Below are positions 40,133 to 51,663 of a DNA stretch of 64,000 nt, in pieces. Source of the stretch: Diploptera punctata (taxonomy: Eukaryota; Arthropoda; Insecta; Blattodea; Blaberidae); NCBI GenBank assembly GCA_030220185.1, contig JASPKZ010000424.1, positions 718,001 to 782,000 of the forward strand, read 5' to 3'. Positions within the stretch are counted from its first letter, which is position 1. Every line of letters begins with the position of its first letter. Under the pieces are notes generated by a model. That model worked only from the letters and a program-made list of their open reading frames with translations. It did not search any database and was not told the DNA's origin. Position numbers and translations under genes: made by a program.

Positions 40133-40424
40133 TGATAATTAAATGAATCGTGATTTTTTCTTACCTCATACATCTATGTTTCTTTAAACACAGCACTGCA
40201 GTATCGGCGACACTTTGTCGTCATCGTCAGCTGTTTCACGACTGTCAATTTTTTCTCCTTTTTGCCGGTAATTATCTAGACTGCCATCTGGTGTTCTTTT
40301 GAAGGAATTCCTCTTCAAACTGCCATCTGGTGTTATTTTGAATGAATCCTTTCCTAAACTGCTATCTGTTGTATTTTTAATTGAACCTCATAATGTTAAA
40401 AATTCCCAAAATTTAATATATAAA
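40133..40424 (-). mobile_element. short PLE insertion, same family as 25.7-28.8 kb
   Basis: 13-bp duplication TTATCCTTCATAA (40120-40132, 40425-40437). Minus arm of about 245 bp and a plus arm reduced to the terminal module (AACCTCATAATGTTAAAAA). Confidence 0.85.
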
Positions 40425-41084
40425 TTATCCTTCATAACCTAACAAAGTAGTAGCGCAAGTTTCCAACAAGTGTCGCACATTTTAAAATACCCTACACACA
40501 CATTCTAATCTTATTTTACTTTCATAGATTAATTTTTTTTAATATTAACTGTCACCTAAAACCTATTTGAAATATTTTTCCATTATATTTTAATGGAATA
40601 TTTAACTGTACATACTATTTGGTGTAGCAGCCATATTGTTTTTCCAGCCATTTTATTTCTTTGTTCGATTGCAGCCAACATATACTTCAAAATTTCAGAA
40701 CTTACTCTTTGCACTACCTATTTTTGGGCATTACCTTACATGCCATTCTATTTAATACTTTTACAAGTTAGTGTACTTAAATTGCATTAGGTTATCTTTT
40801 AGGTTATTAAATTATACAAACATCATTGTGTGTGTTGGCAGCATTGCATGATTAAAAATTGTTTCTACTTTTATCTGCTAGTGCATGCGCTTTGTGTCTG
40901 CTCTGGACTTAGAAAAATGTTTGCTATGCTTATTGGAAACTTTATCTGTAATTTCTTATTGTGAAGGGTGGTCATACTGTTAACACAGATAGTCCTGCCA
41001 TCTGTTGACAAGGCCTTGTCCATGTACACTATGATTGTGTAGAACTTAGAAAAAGTTATTGAGAGATTTTGCATGCATAACCCC

Positions 41085-41255
41085 ATCACTGGTCTTGCCT
41101 TCCTTTGGCCAGCAACCAATCGAAGGGACTATTATTATGCTTTCAAGTCTTATACGAGAATTTCCCTCAAACGCTGGAGGGAAAATTTTCTATAGGATCG
41201 TAACAGGCCTTGGCCTAATACTTGGAAGGAAGAAGAAGAAGAAGAAGAAGAAATA
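41085..41255 (+). mobile_element. retroelement 3' tail
   Basis: CTTGGCCTAATACTTGGAAG followed by (GAA)n at 41229-41253; class uncertain. Confidence 0.35.
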
Positions 41256-41404
41256 CCTAAAAATTGTAAAAAAAATCTTTTAAGTATGGTGTAATATAGT
41301 GAGACCTAATCTATAGTTGAGCCAAATAGTAAGTTCGTTGAGACATGTTCACGATAATCTACAGCATATGAATTGTTAATATTTTTATTAATGTATTTCA
41401 GTTC

Positions 41405-41640
41405 TCCACTGTGGTCTTGAGGTAGCATGCAGCGGGCCCGGGTTCGATTCCCGGTCAGAACACGCTCCTGGGTGAGGTTTTTTTCGGGGTTTTTCCTTAC
41501 CTGTAAGACAAATGTCAGGAAGTTTATGGCCCAACGGTCCCCGAAAATCATCTGGCCATCATCATCATCCTTCACTGGTGTGGATAGCAACGGGAAGCTA
41601 CCACACCTATAATTCCCTAGTAAAGCTGCAAAGCATAGCA
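41405..41640 (+). mobile_element. tRNA-derived SINE, family C
   Basis: B-box GGTTCGATTCCCGG, then GGGTGAGGTTTTTTTCGGGG and GTCAGGAAGTTTATGG; a diverged copy is at 42645-42800. Confidence 0.65.
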
Positions 41641-41832
41641 TGAAAATGCTGTGATTGCAGTGAAAGACCTGTCCTTGGGCAGAATTACTATGGAATGTAT
41701 TTCATTCAATTCCAATGAATATCTGGTTCAAATTCTCATTAAATCTTATTTTTTTACATGATAGTATTATCGTGTAATATAAAAAAAGAAAAGTTTCACT
41801 ATTATTGTTACAGAAATTAACATTTCTGTTAT

Positions 41833-42627
41833 ACAGTAAAAGCCCATTCACAGGGGATATGATCCGAAAATGTCGCAAATACAGAAACTGTGAATATGGA
41901 ATGGTAATTTGTATGGGTACGTAGGAGATATGTTCCAAGGTTACAGAATAAAATAAAAATTATCAAATTAAAATCAATTAATGAGAGATTTTGAACAATT
42001 TCATTTAATTATTACTGTCAGGTTTAGGCAAGGACTTATAAAACTTAGTATTTTTTTCCTGTTTTGCCACTTTTAAAAGATGTTTCAGTTAAGATTGATA
42101 TTCAGCTGCAAATTTTGCGATAGAATTCCTTATTTTGTCTTTGAATTTCTTGATTCATTAACATTGAAATAGCGTGATATAGAGCAAACGACTCGCCAAC
42201 GCGTATAAACGGTCAAGCATTTCTAATTTTGCTTTAAGCGGCAACACTAATTTTTTCTCTTCATTACTAATTTTTCTTTCCTTTTACTTGACATTAAATA
42301 AACTAGGAACAAAGCACAAAAGGCACATGTTATTCAATCAAAATTATTGCAACGAATGACAAGTTAAAACAATAATATACCGATTGTGATGATGGAGGCA
42401 TTTATCAAAGTACATATCGTCATGTGAAATACGACAACAGCTTTTAATAATGAACTTTAGGGTTAGTGACAATAAAAAAAAACTGCTGATGGTTAATAAA
42501 GGACACTAATCCTTCTAATATACTGATTGGATCTGCGAATAAAGAAATTTTTAGCCGCGAATACAGGAACTGTGACCCAATTTTTTATCCCATGAATAAA
42601 GGAACCACGAATAAGGAGCTTTATATA
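41833..42627. mobile_element. possible pogo/Tigger MITE
   Basis: Imperfect ends ACAGTAAAAGCCCATTCAC and, inverted, ATAAAGCTCCTTATTCGTGG between TA dinucleotides. Second inner match ATACAG(AA)ACTGTGA on both sides. No transposase. Confidence 0.4.
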
Positions 42628-42644
42628 TATATCACTTAAGAAAT

Positions 42645-42800
42645 CCATTGTTGTGGTCACAGGGTAGCAGGTTCGATCTCCGGTTGGGACAAGTTTCCTG
42701 GGTGAGGTTTTCTTTTCAGGGTTTTTCCTCACCTATAAGACAAGTGTCAGGAAACTTTAAGGTCCAAATGGTCCTGAAAATCATATGACCATCATCAGCC
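42645..42800 (+). mobile_element. tRNA-derived SINE, family C
   Basis: GGTTCGATCTCCGG, GGGTGAGGTTTTCTTTTCAG, GTGTCAGGAAACTTT; more diverged than 41405-41640. Confidence 0.6.
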
Positions 42801-43544
42801 ATTATCATATTCACCTCGTTATATTAATTTTAGAATTAAGGCCTCTCCTGGCACATCATTACCATCATCATCATCCATTATATCATAGGGGCAGCATAAT
42901 CCTGGGCACCCCAACCCCAAAAGTGGGTTACAATATGCCAAGAATACTAGAAATGTTGGAACGACAAATTGGTGGCATTGAATTAAAAAAATATATCACT
43001 GAAGAACGATAAAAAATGAAAATTTGAACAATGCTCAAACTCATAATCTTTGAAACATTAAACCACTGTTCCAGGAAAGATAGTTATTGAATGGCTCCTT
43101 ATTAAACATTACGGTTCAGGAACGACTTCGGCTGTGCATCTACAAGCAGTGTGATCCAAAATGGAACTGTCAACCATTGCATGCCGAAACCTACCTTGAA
43201 ATTCCTCCCAGAGAAACGTTGTGATGTACCAAGATGTGACTAAAAAATTATCTGTCCCTTTTAACTGAAAGGCCTAAATAAAATCCAGTGCCAAATCCCT
43301 CATTTAAACTACATTACTTCCCTGTAATGGCGGATTGGATAACTCTCATAACCTGCCATCCGTGCCATGTCATGTACTCATGCAGCAAGTCCATCTACTT
43401 TGCAATTATTGGATTCTGGCATCAATTTCTGTGTCTCACAGGCAGATCATTTTTTTTGGACACAGCCTTTGTACATCACAATACTTCTCTGAGAGTAATT
43501 TCAAGGAAGGTTTCAGCAAGGAATAGTTGACGGTTCCTTTCTTA

Positions 43545-43975
43545 GAATATAAATGGCTATTTTATGCCACCATGCCACATACGAATATTCAATTGGAAAA
43601 CAAATGACTGCTAGCATCATGTTGGCCAATGTGATAACACATGTTCCCACTAAAACCAATTGCCAACCTGAGCAGCAGAAAAACACAAAATTATTAAAAC
43701 AGTTAGAAAACAAAAATGAACTCACCATATGGGGAAGAAATCTACATACAGAAGAACTAGGAAAGAATTATGAATTTTGAAATTCCCGGAGAAAGGAACC
43801 TCATTATCAAGTTCATTGGATCAAAGGCAGAGGGAACAGGAGTCAAAAATCAGGGCCGACAACTTCAGAAAAAATCATTCTGTAATCACTGAAGATGGGG
43901 CTCATAAGCCTTGAAACATATGTTCAACAAAAACAACCATAAGATGTAAGAATACACAGACCAAATATCATTATG
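43545..43975 (+). mobile_element. PLE family H 3' fragment
   Basis: Encodes ENKNELTIWGRNLHT and MNFEIPGE-type GIY-YIG end across frameshifts, then a hammerhead-like module at 43889-43922 (CTGAAGA, helix II GGGGCT/AGCCTT, GAAAC, ACA/TGT, T) and ATAAGATGTAAGAA. Confidence 0.7.
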
Positions 43976-44264
43976 TAGGCCTAAATTTCATATTGGAAAA
44001 ATAAATTGTTTTTTTCCATTTATTTATTTTAATTGAAATATGTGGCATGGTGGCTACATGGTCTTTATAGGAAGCCAGACATAATAGGTGGATTTCATAA
44101 CCAAATCTAAATGCAACCCGGTTTCCAATTTTTGAATGTTTCCATAACCATTTTGATTTATTAATGGTATAGCCCATTGTTGAGCCATAGCCTCTCCTTT
44201 ATCAGGAGTTTATAGACCAAGTTCATTTTTAGTTACCTTATTTGTCCAAAGATGGCATGAGTAG

Positions 44265-44540
44265 CATGTGGTCAACACACCGACTCAATGATACATCTAG
44301 CAGGTAACTAAGGTATTACTAGGAGGCTTTTGAGATCAGTTGGTAAATTTTGCTTAGAGGCCTCTTTGTTCAGGCTTAAGGATCTTTTACGAGGCTGAAA
44401 ATCCTCAGACTTGGGACCCACAGCTAAAAGTCACTCCTGGAGGACTTGCTCCTTGAATTTTTCCATCCTAAAAAAATTCATCGACCATGGCCGGATTTGA
44501 ACCAGAGGCAAGGAGCATAACCACTAGTTCACCATAGCCA
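44265..44540 (-). mobile_element. tRNA-derived SINE, family D
   Basis: Inverse starts TGGTGAACTAGTGGTTATGC and GGTTCAAATCCGGCCATGG, then a body of about 200 nt. Confidence 0.55.
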
Positions 44541-44805
44541 ATCCATAACAACCATAGAAACTGAAAACCTATGGGGCTGTTAATTAACAAAAACAAATGT
44601 CTGAATCATGCTTATGGTTTCATATCAATTTCTGTGAATTTTTAATCATTTTTATAAATTTTATGGAAACGATAAAAAATTGGAAAACCGGTGCTGTGGT
44701 TTAGATTTAGGTTGAGAAATTCACTCAATATCTTATTTTACAGACATTTTTTTCTTCGAAAAATTATCTCCAAAATTCAGGTGCGTTTTATACTTGAACA
44801 TAATA

Positions 44806-46131
44806 CAGGGTGGACCGCTCGAATGGACCTAATTTCAATTGCTTGTTACTGGCAAACGGTTGAAGATAGAAACTTAAAACAACGTTCATATTACAGAAAA
44901 ACTCACCAAGTTTTGATATCCAGATCACCACATCTCTATATGAGCCCCAGCAGTCACTGTGACGATATCAAAGCGATGAACAATTTCTTGCCAAGTACGT
45001 TGGAGTATGTCTTCTGGAATGTTCTCAATAGCCTCTATGATGCGCTCACGAAGATCACGAAGATCTTTGACTGGGGTGGTGTAAACTTTATCTTTGACAT
45101 AGCCCCAGAGAAAGAAATCCAGTGGTGTTAAATCGGGAGATCTCGGGGGCCACGCGATTGGTCCTCCCCTACCAATCCAACGGCCAGGGAAAATGTTGTC
45201 CAAAGTCGTATGAACTTCATTGGACCAGTGGGGAGGAGCACAATCTTGCTGGAAAACGATGTTAGGCTGCAGTTGTTCAATTTGTGGAAAGAAGAACTGC
45301 TCCAGCATGTCAAGATATGTGGTACCACGAACAGTTTTCTCGGCGAAGAAAAACGGTCCAATGACCTTATTATGTGACAAACTGCACCAAACATTCATCT
45401 TCGGACTATCACGAACATGCTCTTGAATAGCGTGAGGATTCTCCGATCCCCAGATCCGCACATTATGCCGGTTTACCTTGCCTGACAAATGGAAAGTGGC
45501 TTCGTCCGAGAAGAAAATCTTGGTCATGAAGTCAGGATCAGCGCCGAGACGGTCCAGCATCGTATTGGCGAATTCCACTCGTTTCGGCATGTCATTCGGC
45601 TCCAGACGTTGCACTAACTGCACTTTATATGCGTGCAGTTTGAGGCGTTTGTGGACAATCCGTTGTAATGTCGATTTTGGTATTTGAAGTTCTCGCGAAG
45701 CTCTTCTTAATGACTTCCGGGGGCTTCGCTCAAATGCGGCTTGAACATTTGCTACCATTTCATCGGATGCTCTGCGACCACCACCATGCTTCTTCAACAC
45801 AGATCCTGTAGCTAATAATGTATCAAGCCACTTCTTTATGCTTCTAGCAGTTGGAGCATCACGGTTAAACACACGCCGGAACTCCCTTTGAACTCTAATG
45901 ATTGATTTAAACTCCGCATACCACAAAACAGCTTGCGCTTTCATCTGCGGAGTCGCCATTTTCACAAACAATTAAATCTAAGAACGAGAAACGTATCTTT
46001 GTGCCATCTACCGACAGGATTCGAAACTTGGTGAGTTTTTCTGTACTATGAACGTTGTTTTAAGTTTCTATCTTCAACCGTTTGCCAGTAACAAGCAATT
46101 GAAATTAGGTCCATTCGAGCGGTCCACCCTG
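44806..46131 (-). mobile_element. DD41D mariner-like element, apparently intact
   Basis: TA duplication (44804-44805, 46132-46133). Terminal inverted repeats of 108 bp (44806-44913, 46024-46131) starting CAGGGTGGACCGCTCGAATG with one mismatch seen. The 1,326-bp element holds one full transposase ORF. Confidence 0.93.
44925..45959 (-). CDS. DD41D transposase (mariner-like, rosa-type)
   Basis: Cut-and-paste transposase. A 344-residue frame from MATPQMKAQ (45959) to TGA at 44927-44925; an ATG four codons earlier (45971) is also open. N-terminal helix-turn-helix DNA-binding region (REFRRVFNRDAPTARSIKKW; GGGRRASDE; SPRKSLRRASRELQIPKSTL). Catalytic residues: Asp in FFSDEATFHL, Asp in FQQDCAPPHW, and Asp in SPDLTPLDFFLWG. 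The spacing from second to third Asp is 41 residues by count, defining DD41D. No stop or frameshift seen. Confidence 0.93.
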   Translation of the reverse strand: MATPQMKAQAVLWYAEFKSIIRVQREFRRVFNRDAPTARSIKKWLDTLLATGSVLKKHGGGRRASDEMVANVQAAFERSPRKSLRRASRELQIPKSTLQRIVHKRLKLHAYKVQLVQRLEPNDMPKRVEFANTMLDRLGADPDFMTKIFFSDEATFHLSGKVNRHNVRIWGSENPHAIQEHVRDSPKMNVWCSLSHNKVIGPFFFAEKTVRGTTYLDMLEQFFFPQIEQLQPNIVFQQDCAPPHWSNEVHTTLDNIFPGRWIGRGGPIAWPPRSPDLTPLDFFLWGYVKDKVYTTPVKDLRDLRERIIEAIENIPEDILQRTWQEIVHRFDIVTVTAGAHIEMW

Positions 46132-46754
46132 TATAAAAATGTCCAGTGTTCGATTTAAAATTCCTGCCAGTCTTAAAAATGGCCATATATTAGATGCCGC
46201 GGGAATTATCTCTATCTGGCAAGTTTGGATTCAACTGGCAGCAGCAGTGCACTGATGCAACGAACATGAGTTGTGGGGATTCACAAGCTTGTTAATACTG
46301 TCTCCATCCCGCCCTGCCACCACAAATCCGGAACACTGTCTAGCCTATGATGCATTATTGCAGTCTACGATGCCAGTGAACTTGAACAAATTGATGATGG
46401 ATGAAACTCAACATCAATTCACACCAAAGGGAGCTTCAAAACGACATACAATCAAAGTGTATCAGTGGATAAAACAGTCGTGGTCTAGAGTGAGAGAAGA
46501 TGTTAAATCTCTCAAGAAGTGCGGCGTAAGTAACGCTCTTGATGGCAATGAAGACCATCTTATGTATGAAGAGGACAACGATGACTTCAAAGAGGGAGAA
46601 GAAGAAGAAGCAAGTTCAGATGACAATTTTCAGTGATTTTAAAGATCAGAATGGTTTTATAAACTAAGAATTTTTTTTAGTCTGGCTTTACAATCTAATA
46701 ATAAAAATGTTATTTAAAAAATGCAAAAAAATTAAGGTGCATCTTATAGTCCGT

Positions 46755-47040
46755 AAAATATGGTAAGAACAGTTAAGTCTCATAGACTGCAATGGGTAGG
46801 ACATATAGCACAAATGGGGAATAAAAGAGCTGCATGGAAGCTTCTTGTAGGAAAACCAGAGGTAAAACATCCAGTTGGTAGACCAAGAATGAGGTGAGAG
46901 AATAACATTAACAATGACTTTTTGAGGGAAGTAGATAATACAGGGGATGATTGAAAAACATTAGCTCAGGATAGAGATGTATGGAGAGCTTATGTGCTGT
47001 GAACTTATTGGTTCGATGGAGCCAGTGAGATAGTTATGTG
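46755..47040 (+). mobile_element. LINE RT tail, degraded
   Basis: Same family as 23.2 and 32.2 kb (GTAGGAAAACCAGAGG, AGACCAAGAATGAGGTGAGA) with several stops. Confidence 0.6.
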
Positions 47041-47754
47041 GCATGATGGCATAGAATCCTTGAATACGTTAACTGTTCAAGAGTGTGACCCACTTTTTTT
47101 TTGTCAGCTGTACCTCTGGGATTGAAAGTGAGTTAGTTATCTTTTGTGTTTGTGTAAATGTATGTTTCAATTAACTTTTTTCTTTCTATTTTTCAGGTAG
47201 GAATTATTATTTTCAGAATTTGACAGAGATAAGAGATTGATTTTTTTTTTATTTTGATGGTTTTATCATAACAAGGAAATATGTGTGGTAAGCATTATTA
47301 TAGTTTTTACATAAAAGTATAATATATTTAGTGCAGTATTCATGGTCATTACTTAAAAATGAGCAACCCGTTAAGTCTTTACTTACACTAATTCATAATT
47401 GCCACTCATTCATATTTGAGGGATTGCTTAAGGCAGGTCATCAGTATCTTCAAGGCCGGTATTAAAGAACCAAGCTCTCTAGGCCATGCCACCTCCATCT
47501 TCCGTAAGTCGAGGCTCTCATCTTTCAGTTGTTCCCGGAAACTTTTTTTAATAAATATTTGTTAGCACATGATGATGTTGTATAGAGTGAACCAGTTAGA
47601 GTAGGTTCTGCATGACCCACATAATTAACCATGGAGAAAGTCGTTCTTCATGGACAGCTTGGTTCTTGAATAAGTGTTCCCTCAAATGAAATATTTTCAA
47701 ATGGATTGATTTTTTAAAGTTTGTTAAACGAAATAGAAATGAATAGTGAACTGG

Positions 47755-48180
47755 ATTTTAAGAAAATATATTGTTTTCATAAGACCACAGTTCTAGACAT
47801 CTATCTGTTATCGTGTTTTTTACACCTGCTGCCGTTTTCCCGTGCCAAAGCCTACGATCTTGGGCATCTTCAATGCTTATCCCTCTTACTTGCATTACTG
47901 TCTTCATGCTTTCCTTCCATGTTAACTTTGGTCTCCCTCTTTTCTTCTTTCTGCTCGGTTGCCATTGATATAGTAGTTTCGGCCATCGCTCATCTTTCAT
48001 TCTTAAAATATGTCCTAACCATTTTAATTCCTTTCAACTGTGCTTTCTTCTGCTTCCATAATGTTTCTAATTTCCTTATTTGTGACATGTTCTAATTTTG
48101 ACTTTCTGGCACTTCTGCATAAATAATCCATTTCTAGAGCTGTTAGTCTATTCTTGTAGTACTTATTGATTGCTTTACCG
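47755..48180 (-). mobile_element. LINE RT tail
   Basis: Minus strand reads LTALEMDYLCRSARKSK, then RMKDERWPKLLYQW and KKRGRPKLTWKESM to a stop. Confidence 0.7.
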
Positions 48181-48394
48181 CAGTTAATAAACTAAAATAT
48201 TGAAAACAACAAAGGGTTACAAATTCCATCACTTTTAACAATGTCAATATCATTGAAATTTTATCCACAGATAGGTAGGTGACATATTTCTCAAAACATA
48301 ATCAAAATACTATTACAGCAGTTATTGTGGTAGAAGAAACTATGTATGGTGATTTTATAATAGTTATAACTGATCACAGCTACCGAACACAAAC

Positions 48395-49050
48395 ATTTAA
48401 ATATTAAATTAATAATTTCCAAATTTATCTAGAGGATTTGGAAATCAAGAGTGGCATTTTTTAGGACTATTTAACGAATAAAATTAGGCTGTTTACTCAC
48501 AAATCATTATTTAAATATAGTTATTTTAAAATATTTATATATTTTATGTAACGGCGATGTTTGAAAACAAATGGGAAATATTTGGTTATGTTCCATTTGT
48601 TCATCACTGCAACTTGAACATACTATTTATTGCCAAATAGGATCACAGTATTGTAAGAATGCACCCTAGTGGAGAAAAATGGAATACGTCAAACTGTATA
48701 TTATAACCAACATTATAGGTTATTAATTCATTTTTTCCAGAAACAACTCAGTAAAATCATTCTTTAAAAACACAATTATTGAACACACAGTTATCAAATG
48801 TGTAGTTCAAAGGAATCTGTTCATTGTTTGCTATATTCAACTCATTTGTTGGAGAGTCAGTTACTACAAAATAATGCTCTGACCTGTTCAGAATATAAAA
48901 AGGAGGAGCTTTCTTTATTTTGGTAATCAAAATTTGATAATTATCGAGGTGAAACACGACTGTGATTGGTTGTAAAACAAAATTCATTGAAATGTGATTG
49001 GCCATTGACTCCCATTTGGGGCATGAGTTAAATAATCAATGTAAATTATT
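48395..49050 (-). repeat. unclassified repeat K, copy 2 (uninterrupted)
   Basis: Inverse copy of 10325-13100 without the hAT; shows the hAT empty site (TATATTATAACCAACATT, near 48698-48715). Confidence 0.7.
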
Positions 49051-49259
49051 GTTAGTACAATAAAAATTATATTAATAACATGTTGTTATAGCAACTAAAC
49101 TTGTAAACATCAGAAACAGCCTTCTTTTAACGCTATAAGAGCGAGTTCATAGAGAAAAGTGTATTTACTCTATGGACAGTATACGTTATGACGTCATGTG
49201 CAGCAGCTCATTATGTGAAAATGTGTTATTTACAAATACAACATTGATTTAAGTTTTTA

Positions 49260-49510
49260 TTGTTCATTTCATACATCTCAATGATGGATAAATCATATTT
49301 GAAAAAAAAAAATTATAGGCTCATACTTTTTAATAAAGAAGTCGCCATTTACAAGATAGAAGCAAAGATTTCATAGCATTTGGTGCATGGGAATTAACAG
49401 GTATATAAGAAAAAAATTTGCATTAAGATTGGAACTTGTTCAGATAGCTCAGTCGGTAGAGTCATGACGTAGAAAGCCCCAGTCTAAGCGTATCATTTGT
49501 TTTAAATATG
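49260..49510. mobile_element. SINE-T rearranged copy
   Basis: Inverted tail (49260-49320), then body, body end and tRNA-like head (about 49440-49490) and tail in plus orientation. Confidence 0.6.
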
Positions 49511-49522
49511 ATTGATTTAAGT

Positions 49523-50074
49523 AAGATAAATTTTAAAATGTTTCATACCTCTCCTCATAATCAACCTTCTAAGTAGATCGCGATTTCAAGGTCTTGGTGG
49601 CTCCATCCTGAGTACACTCATGCCGACTGATGTTATGTCGATCGGAAGAACCACTTTTTCTTCCCTCTGTTGGTGGACCAATAAACCTCCGAATCAGGTC
49701 AGAATCCACGGAACGTATGTCGGTCCACCAACAGAGGGAAGAAGAAGTGGTTCTTCCAATCGACATAACATCAGTCGGCATGAATGTACTCAGGATGGAG
49801 TCACCAAGACCTTGAAATCGCGATCTACTTGGAAGGTTGATTATGAGGAGAGGTATAAAACATTTTAATTTATCCTAACCCTCTGCATGCCACTGGTAAA
49901 ACCTCTTGTGTCAGAGATTTAAATCGCACCCGCCGATGTGATCGGCTTTACAAGTAGTTTAAGTATATTGCCTGGCAGGTAATGGACAGGAGCACCAGAG
50001 CCGATCTAATCGGCTCATGACACCTAAAGGGTTAAATTAAACCTCATAGTGATTTATTCCTATAAAAGTTCAAT
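49523..50074. mobile_element. PLE palindrome, family C, with a nested MITE
   Basis: 12-bp duplication ATTGATTTAAGT (49511-49522, 50075-50086). Arms 49535-49700 and 49715-49873 plus terminal module after the MITE. Hammerhead-like modules 49568-49620 (minus) and 49784-49830 (plus). Confidence 0.85.
49874..50034. mobile_element. small piggyBac-like MITE
   Basis: Ends TAACCCTCTGCATGCC and, inverted, TAACCCTTTAGGTGTC, around a TTAA-like target, inside the PLE terminal module. Confidence 0.5.
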
Positions 50075-50094
50075 ATTGATTTAAGTTGACATGT

Positions 50095-50172
50095 TTATTA
50101 TTAATTTAACACTTCTCATTGAAGGATAAATTATATTTGAAGAGAAAAAATTTTCTCTTCAAATATAATTGA
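50095..50172. mobile_element. SINE-T tail palindrome
   Basis: TATATTTGAAGAGAAAAAAT and its inverse meet directly; no tRNA left. Confidence 0.6.
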
Positions 50173-50980
50173 TTTTAAGTGTTCACTCATAATAAGAAAT
50201 CCCTTATTACTTAAGGGATCACTCATTTTTTAAATGATGATTATGAATTCTGCCCTTAATGTGTAAGCAAAGTATTGTCGCAGATTACCAGACCAGGATT
50301 TTTCTTTTAAGTTATTTCAGCGTAAATTAACACACAGATTTTGATTAAAATCTCTCAAAACACTTTATTACCTTCCACAAATTATCAGTAAACTTTTAAT
50401 GACTTTTTCACTCACAATTATTTTCTCAGTCTATTGAATCCATTCACCACAAATTCTCTTACATTTAACTTCTTGCCGTCCAACACAAGACTGACTGGTG
50501 TCTTTGCTTCGTCTCACTTTATATAGGCACGAAGAACTTTCTAGACTTAGGTTCGAGGCGCTTCGAACTGTAGAAGCCCCTGGCCACTGATTTTTCCCGA
50601 AAGGAGGAGATATTGGTGGAGACATCTGGAATCACAGTCCAGACATTTTGATGTTTGCGCGGGCCTTTTGACTCGCGATTAGCAATTTGCAAATCTATTC
50701 AGACCAATGCAGGACCAATATTCTTGCCTTACCCACATAATTTAAACATCACTATGCGATGCGTAACAGTATTTAAGTGTTGTTATACATTATTTGCAGA
50801 TATATTTATGTAATATGTCCCTCCTGAAATCTTAATTTCTTCAACTTTTCTCATCTCCTCTTTTAGACAAATGCTTCCACCTGTCTCAATCTTTCCACGA
50901 TTCCTTTTTCTCCACTTCACTTCAATCTGTTGTTGTTCTTGTGTCAATATCCTTCATAACTTGTCCTCCTATCTATATTT
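50172..50980. other. no feature seen
   Basis: No repeat match or credible ORF recognised. Confidence 0.4.
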
Positions 50981-50984
50981 TGAC

Positions 50985-51180
50985 CAACTTCTTGGTTGCA
51001 AATCAAATCCTTTTCCCTAGAACATGAATTTTGTAAATTCCGAGAAAAGTTTTGATTTCCAAGTTCTTCAGTCAACATCAGGACTAACATCTGATTAACC
51101 AACAGTATGACAAAGCTGAAGATGATATACAATCCTTTTGTAATATCCCTAAATAACACAACAATTTATGAAGTAAGATG
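50985..51180 (+). mobile_element. PLE 3' remnant
   Basis: MNFVNSEKSFDFQVLQ resembles the PLE endonuclease end; followed by CTGAAGATGATATAC (51115-51129), a decayed ribozyme-like start. Confidence 0.45.
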
Positions 51181-51194
51181 AACACTCGTCTTGT

Positions 51195-51376
51195 TTTGAT
51201 TTTTTTATTATTAATTTAACACTTCTCACTGAAGGATAAATTATATTTGAAGAGAAAAATTTTTGCCCAGGCTGAGACTTGAACCCAGGACCTTTGGCTT
51301 CTGGGCCAAAGCCAAAGGACCTGGGTTCAAATCTCAGTGTGGGCAAAAATTTGTCTCTTCAAATATAACTCACCTT
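51195..51376. mobile_element. SINE-T palindrome
   Basis: Two inverted tRNA 3' halves (GGACCTTTGGCTTC ... GCCAAAGGACCTGG) meet near 51305 with tails on both sides. Confidence 0.75.
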
Positions 51377-51624
51377 ATGATAAAATCAAATGTTTCCTAC
51401 CTCTCTTCACATAAATCTTCTAAGTAGATTGCGATTTCGACCAACAGAGGGAAGAAGTGTTTCTTCTGATCAATATAACATCAGTCGCCAAGTTTGTATT
51501 GAAGATGAGGCCATTATGGTCTTGAAATCGCGATCTACATAGAAGATTTATATGAGGAGAAGTAGGAAACATTTGATTTTATCATAAATTAAACCTCATA
51601 GTGATTAATTCCTATAAAAGTTAA
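51377..51624. mobile_element. PLE palindrome, family C
   Basis: 12-bp duplication ATAACTCACCTT (51365-51376, 51625-51636). It ends 40 bp upstream of the 51664 exon. Hammerhead-like module 51494-51540 with helix I TGTA/TACA. Confidence 0.85.
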
Positions 51625-51663
51625 ATAACTCACCTTGTTTATTTTAAAAAAAACTTGTTTCAG

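Larger units (their letters stand above)
44690..46760 (+). mobile_element. pogo/Tigger-like element split by a DD41D mariner
   Basis: Left part 44690-44803 (GGTGCGTTTTATACTTG), right part 46134-46760 with 46271-46636 reading IKVYQWIKQSWSRVREDVKS and KKCGVSNALDGNEDHLMYE, the C-terminus of DDE_1 transposases, and GGTGCATCTTATAGTCCG. Remnant. Confidence 0.6.

Noticed and set aside
45128..45687. Opposite-strand ORFs over the mariner
   Set aside because: Shadows of the transposase reading frame.
46271..46636. Host acidic protein of 121 residues
   Set aside because: Matches the C-terminal signature of pogo/Tigger transposases and lies in a remnant with transposon-like ends.
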